Made by a program: the position numbers and the translations under genes | Notes under the pieces: generated by a model | Told to the model about the DNA's origin: nothing | Databases searched by the model: none | What the model saw: the letters and a program-made list of their open reading frames with translations, nothing else | DNA from: Leuctra nigra | Taxonomy: Eukaryota; Arthropoda; Insecta; Plecoptera; Leuctridae | Direction of reading: 5' to 3' | NCBI GenBank assembly: GCA_934045905.1 | Contig: OW203768.1 | Coordinates: 11,746,316-11,810,315, forward strand | DNA length: 64,000 nucleotides | Part shown: piece after piece, positions 59,614-64,000 of the stretch | Layout of the letters: each line of letters opens with the position of its first letter | Numbering within the stretch: the first letter of the stretch is position 1

Positions 59614-61134
59614 CGTGGTTTTTCTGTTAGCTGGGGTTCAGTTCTGTTAAAACCCAAGAATGAAAATTACTACAACATCAAGTATGGCATTTGACTTACT
59701 GTCTAAAGTAAAAGTTGAAAGTTGGGCTCCAAGTATCATGTTTTAGTTTTCAATGAGGCAAAACCACGCTAATCTGCCTCATGTCGAACAACTGCTTCGA
59801 ACAAGTCGTGTCAAGCCAACATGTAGCCTGTCATTTTAATTATAACCCTCGTTTTGTGTTCCGACCTTTCGACGAAAATTACAACTTTCCGGGTCACTGT
59901 ACACGAAAAAACAAAACCGAGCAAAACATAATGATTATAGTTATTCAGTATTATGTCAATTGTAAATATCCAAACCGGAAAGTTATTAAACACCGTTATA
60001 AATTCAGTTCTAACATTTGAATCAAAATAAAAAGTTTGCGGGTATAATTGACGTACAAAAACAGAAAACCGAAGATAAAAACTTAAGAACTGTTATTCAT
60101 TACATTGATTTACTATTATGCCAATAACAAATATTAAGACTGGGAAGGTATACGAACTAATAAAAAGGCGCTTTCGTGCTTTTTGAATGAAGATTAGGTA
60201 GCATTTTCCAGGCAATTGTTACATGAAAACACAGCAAACCAGAATTGTATAAAACCGCTACAAATTCATAAAAGTAACATTCATTTATGCTATTTGAATG
60301 AAAATTATAACTTTACATGCCATTGTATACATGAAAACACAAATCCAAGATAAACGTAAAATTCAGTTGTATCGATTGACTATCTACAAACCGGAAGTGA
60401 ACAAAAACCGCTAGAAACTGATCATCAATGACCACATAACAGTTGAAGCTAATGTTTACTTCATCTCACCTGAAAGGACCAAAGCCGTCCAGCAACCTGT
60501 GCACACGATCCATCACATTCTCCGCACTCCAGCATACTTTTCACATCATTCCATCTCTCTCAGTCCCTGTGGATCGATGTAAACTTCCTCTCGCCGTCTC
60601 TCTTGCACTCATCTTCCTCGCACCTATTGTCCTCCTTACAGATGTTGGTCAGGTAACACTCCTCTCTGGTCCTCTCTCTTGCTCTTGATGGATGGGTGAT
60701 GGCGCTGTCTTTGTCGCACTTATGGATCGGTGTTGGAATGCCATTCAATCTATGATAGACCCCCAAAGGCGGCTGTAATTCGCTATGAAGCGTAGGTACG
60801 TGTTACTCTAGTCAAGACGAAATAGGCGAGGGTCAAGTCGTTTAAAATAGACAAAAAAGTAATTTAATGATCCATAATAATTGGTAGATTTTTTCAAGAT
60901 TGAATATAAAGACAAATAAATTAAGGAGTGCAAATTATGAAGTTAATAGCTCTTTTTCAATAATGTGTATGAATTAACTAATTTAGTGTTAAAGTGGCCA
61001 TTCCTGGTATTTCATTCGGATTTGCCATGTAATATTTTTTAAATGCTAGTTATTTTAATCAAAGATTGAGGGAAGTCTCTTGAAATTTTATTCCAGTTAA
61101 TTTGTAATTATCAACATAAATAACAATGATAAAC
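59614..61134. other. Non-coding stretch with one GC-richer patch
   Basis: Mostly AT-rich. The patch 60450-60770 is markedly richer in GC. On the minus strand it has a 68-codon frame containing REECYLTNICKEDNRCEEDE and a GTGAGA donor-like site at 60463-60468. I could not assemble a supported exon from it. Confidence 0.4.
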
Positions 61135-61435
61135 ACACTTATCGTCAGCGAAATTTAAAATTTTCATTCATAAAAATCAAATTCAAATGTCATTAGATAT
61201 TTTCGCGGGAAAAAGGGCAGGCAACGAGAATCAGGGTTGTGATGTCATTTCCAAGTCTGCAACAATGTGTTACCATGGTGATTCCTTTGTTGCCATGGCA
61301 ACATAGCTAATTATGATGTCACTGTCAATTTTCCTGTTTTAAAATTGTAAGAAATATATCAATCTTTGTAAATTAATTCCTTGAAAACTATTCATCTCAC
61401 AACAAAAATAATACCAAATCAGTGTTCAGCAACAT
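61135..61435 (-). repeat. Dispersed ~280-bp repeat (CATGGCAAC family), copy 2
   Basis: Reverse complement of 45565-45840 over its whole length. Shared blocks on the minus strand include TTTTTGTTGTGAGATGAATA, ACAGGAAAATTGACAGTGAC and GGTAACACATTGTTG. It contains a perfect X-box at 61288-61301. Confidence 0.7.
61288..61301. promoter_or_regulatory. RFX X-box match (perfect palindrome)
   Basis: GTTGCCATGGCAAC matches GTNRCC-N2-RGYAAC on both strands. It lies inside the dispersed repeat 61135-61435. The equivalent position in the 45565 copy reads ATTGTCATGGCAAC, so only one half-site survives there. Confidence 0.35.
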
Positions 61436-63019
61436 CTCAACTTTCATAAAATAACTATTATTCTTAAATCTAATTTTAAGGAGACTTCCCTAATAACTTC
61501 TGTTATAATTTAATTCCATTAAATTTTAGTTGATTATTCCAATTTAGAGATAATTAGTTTTATGGAAAACTTTCAAATTAAGTTCTGCTTTCACGTGAAA
61601 AATTACAAAAAAATTTTTTTTCAGAGTGAAGAAAAATCGTCTACAAAATATGCAAAAAAAATCTCAAATGAAACTTCCTGTACAATAACCTTATCTATTA
61701 ATCTTTCAAATATTACCTATAAAATCTCCCTCAAGCCACAGTTCCCCATCTAAAACACGCACCTACAGTGGTGCTCAACACTCGTGCGGGAGACATCTCA
61801 ACTCATCTCAAGTGGTCCAGTGTAACATGCTCTCAGGATGAATTGCTCTCAACTCGTTGATAATCCCGCCTACAGACCTCGATACAGCTGATAAGTGATG
61901 CTGGATGATAGGCTACCATGACCAACACTGTAATCTCCTTTTACTATCCAGTCAATCGGGAATGTACACGATAGAACCGGTTGGGTTTACAATGAGAGGC
62001 TTCTTTCTACTTTTTCGGTCTCCCGTGACATTTTCACGGAGTTTTCAACGGTAATGATGGTCTATTAGATATCCTGAATGGACTACTAAATGCTGATCAT
62101 GATCTAAATTACAATAAATCTCCTTTTTGACAGGGTTATTGCTCCTGTTAGATCAAAGTACCAAAATCTCTGGTGATTATCTGCTTCAAATAATTTCGTA
62201 CCGAAGGACTTGAACTTGAACGTGAACTTTTTCGACATTTTGTGAACTTTTTTTAGTCTCAGAGAAATTTATGGAGATAAAATATATTAAGAAAATATTT
62301 GCACTTTTTGAGGTGCAACTATATAATGTTTGTGGCAGAAATCGTACATGAGGGACAAACTGGACAAATATCGTACATAGATAGAGAAAATAAACAACGA
62401 ATGTTTTATTTGACAAATAAACATAATTAAAAATAAATGAATCCCCCAATGTTAATCAAAAGAAAATCAGTAAAATATGGCAATAAATACGATTGTTCAG
62501 TAATGTTCAGTGATTGTTAATCAGTTTTTATTTTGTTGTTTTTACGTTCGGAGTTTATGTTACTTTATAGTTCCATTACAATGCCTATACTTTTAGTTTA
62601 ATTTATTTTTTTATAGCTGGTAGTGGGGCACTTGTGCTATGATGGGGATTGTCCTATTCCACTACCAGCAAAACACTGTATATTTTTTGGTGTTTTAAAA
62701 ATAAATAATAAAATAATAATGTGGATAAGACTTAGGTATTGCAAGTTAACACATAAACTTGCTTGCTTGATCTCGTACTTTTAACATTGTGGTCTTGCCG
62801 TTTGAAGAAGAAAGCTCTTGGAAAAACACGGACCACTTTTTAAACTACGAGTGGTTATATTTTACTTAAAAATCTCAATTCGCTAAATTATCAAATCAAA
62901 CGAAATTCTGAATTTGAATACACATTATTTATAGGAAGCAAATTTCTTCAAAAAGTATACGTTATTATTGTCGCTGCAACATACAAACTTCAACAAGACG
63001 GGCACAATATTGAATGGCG
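61436..63019. other. Non-coding stretch
   Basis: No gene recognised. At 62616-62669 there is a hairpin (GCTGGTAGTGG with CCACTACCAGC) followed by an AAATAAATAATAAAATAATA tail. This resembles the 3' hairpin-plus-tail layout of the LINE at 16491 and may be a LINE remnant. Confidence 0.45.
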
Positions 63020-63408
63020 GCTTAGAGGGTGGTGAGTTTGACCTTGAAGAGTTTTTTAATCGATTTTTATCAATATCTTTTACCAGTGTAGTTGTTAACA
63101 AAATAGGGCTTTGTACGCGTTCAGAACAGTTCAAGAAAATAATTTTATTGTTTGGAATAAGTAAAATTAGCTTTATTTTGTCCAATATATGTTTAGTGCC
63201 ATAATTTTACTAATTTTCGGGCACTAAACATCTGTTGGACAAAATAAAACTAATAACTTATTTCAAACTATGAAATTATTTTCATTGAACTGTTCTGAAT
63301 ACTCGTACAAAGCCCTATTTTTTTAACAATTACATATGTAAAAGATATTGATAAAAATCGATAAAAAATCTCTTCAATCTCCTCACTACTCAGCCCTCTA
63401 CTTAGTTC
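63020..63408. mobile_element. Large foldback hairpin (~390 bp)
   Basis: The left arm (to about 63202) and right arm (from about 63219) pair along ~185 bp. Paired blocks are TATTTTGTCCAATATATGTT with TGTTGGACAAAATA, TTCAGAACAGTTCAA with TTGAACTGTTCTGAA, ATAGGGCTTTGTACG with CGTACAAAGCCCTAT and TCGATTTTTATCAATATCTT with AAGATATTGATAAAAATCGA. The loop is about 16 bp. The arms differ at scattered positions, as expected of an aging foldback transposon. Confidence 0.85.
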
Positions 63409-63524
63409 AATACGTAGGTACTTTAGTTAGTAAGGAAATGTCATAAAGAGTTATCGACATTCTCTGATTACATTTTTAATTAAATCGATAACGCTTAGCA
63501 AAAGCTTTAAACTGACGCCTAAAC

Positions 63525-63565
63525 TATAATATACTTTCATACAGCAAGTAGAAGAGGATCAGAAC
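63525..63565 (+). promoter_or_regulatory. Putative core promoter of the secreted-protein gene
   Basis: TATAATATA at 63525-63533 is followed 28-36 bp later by GATCAGAAC, an arthropod-like initiator (TCA+1). The next ATG with a good context is 45 bp further on. Spacing is right for a TATA promoter, but no transcript evidence is available. Confidence 0.4.
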
Positions 63566-63605
63566 AGTCAACTTCAAGTTATCGCTTTGCTAGACAGACA
63601 AGAAA

Positions 63606-63660
63606 ATGAAGATTTTCGGCCAAATCGTGGGGTTCGCTCTGCTTTTGTTGGCCTTCATAG
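63606..63660 (+). CDS. Signal-peptide first exon of a secreted protein (partial gene)
   Basis: ATG at 63606 in the context AAAATG begins 18 codons, MKIFGQIVGFALLLLAFI, then a single G and the donor GTAATG at 63661. One basic residue followed by a leucine-rich core is a typical secretory signal, and a short phase-1 signal exon is common in animal secreted proteins. The mature protein is encoded downstream of this window, so its identity cannot be told. The intron begins with a copy of the CAACGCGTT dispersed family. The TATA-like promoter upstream supports the start. Confidence 0.55.
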
Positions 63661-64000
63661 GTAATGTAAAGTTCCTTCAAATATGAGTTAAAAACGCGTT
63701 GATAAACAAAAAAGTTGCAACACGAACCGAAATTCCTTGATACGCCACGTTTCTGTTAATCTATTTTCCGGTAAAACCAAGACACAGATCTTGCTAGAAA
63801 TAAAAACCGAGTAGAACTGGGTAGTTATTGTTCTTTTGTGAGAACATTGGTCTGATCTGTTACTGTTACTTCGTTTAAATTGTAATGCGAAAAACACAAA
63901 AATATATAGGCGCCATGGCCATAAGTTTCAACTTTAAAGGTTATTGGCGACGAATGATTGATTATGGTGATAGGTAGATGATGATGATGGTGATGCTGAT
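63661..64000 (+). other. First intron of the signal-peptide gene, repeat-bearing
   Basis: At 63685-63745 lies a minus-strand copy of the dispersed family (AACGCGTTGATAAACA, then ACGAACCGAAATTCC). A GAT-type microsatellite runs from about 63976 to the window end. No second exon is seen. Confidence 0.45.

Overview
This is a gene-poor, AT-rich, repeat-dense stretch of an animal nuclear genome. The evidence is spliced exons with GT-AG borders, nuclear tRNA genes with Pol III T-run terminators, a CR1/Jockey-type LINE, hAT and Harbinger-type MITEs, many satellites and a 200-N scaffold gap (33423-33622). The overall look fits an arthropod, probably an insect, possibly hemipteran. That is an impression and the species cannot be fixed from this sequence.

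Genes. The one protein-coding gene that can be reconstructed lies on the minus strand between 28079 and 32789. Four exons (32589-32789, 30696-30921, 29823-30076, 28119-28424) join with compatible phases (0, 1, 0) into a 328-residue C-terminal part, followed by TGA and AATAAA. The protein resembles CFAP100/CCDC37 (MIA1), a ciliary axoneme coiled-coil protein. Its N-terminal exons were not found. At 63606-63660 (+) there is a signal-peptide first exon (18 residues, then GT donor) with a TATA-like box upstream; the rest of that gene lies beyond the window. Four tRNA genes are clear: Gly-GCC and Asp-GTC (both minus), and a divergent pair of identical Ala-AGC genes.

Mobile DNA. There is a 5'-truncated LINE with an open RT reading frame (16491-17875). 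A 976-bp TIR element with 9-bp target duplications carries the C-terminal end of another LINE ORF2 (24621-25596). Two ~510-bp hAT-type MITEs in opposite orientation each have their own 8-bp target duplication. There is a Harbinger-type MITE with TTA duplications, a TTAA-flanked element nested in an older MITE, and several large foldback palindromes. At least six short dispersed families recur across the window.

Tandem arrays. These are a ~118-bp array (4562-5980), a 98-bp satellite with higher-order structure (46003-46870), a ~183-bp three-unit array (52927-53475), and three arrays inside the CFAP100-like gene. Each of those three spans an exon-intron junction, so the gene has multiplied copies of two splice donors and one splice acceptor. 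This is the most unusual feature of the window. A second notable pattern is three perfect RFX X-box palindromes, two of them inside dispersed repeats, in a window that also holds a ciliary-type gene.
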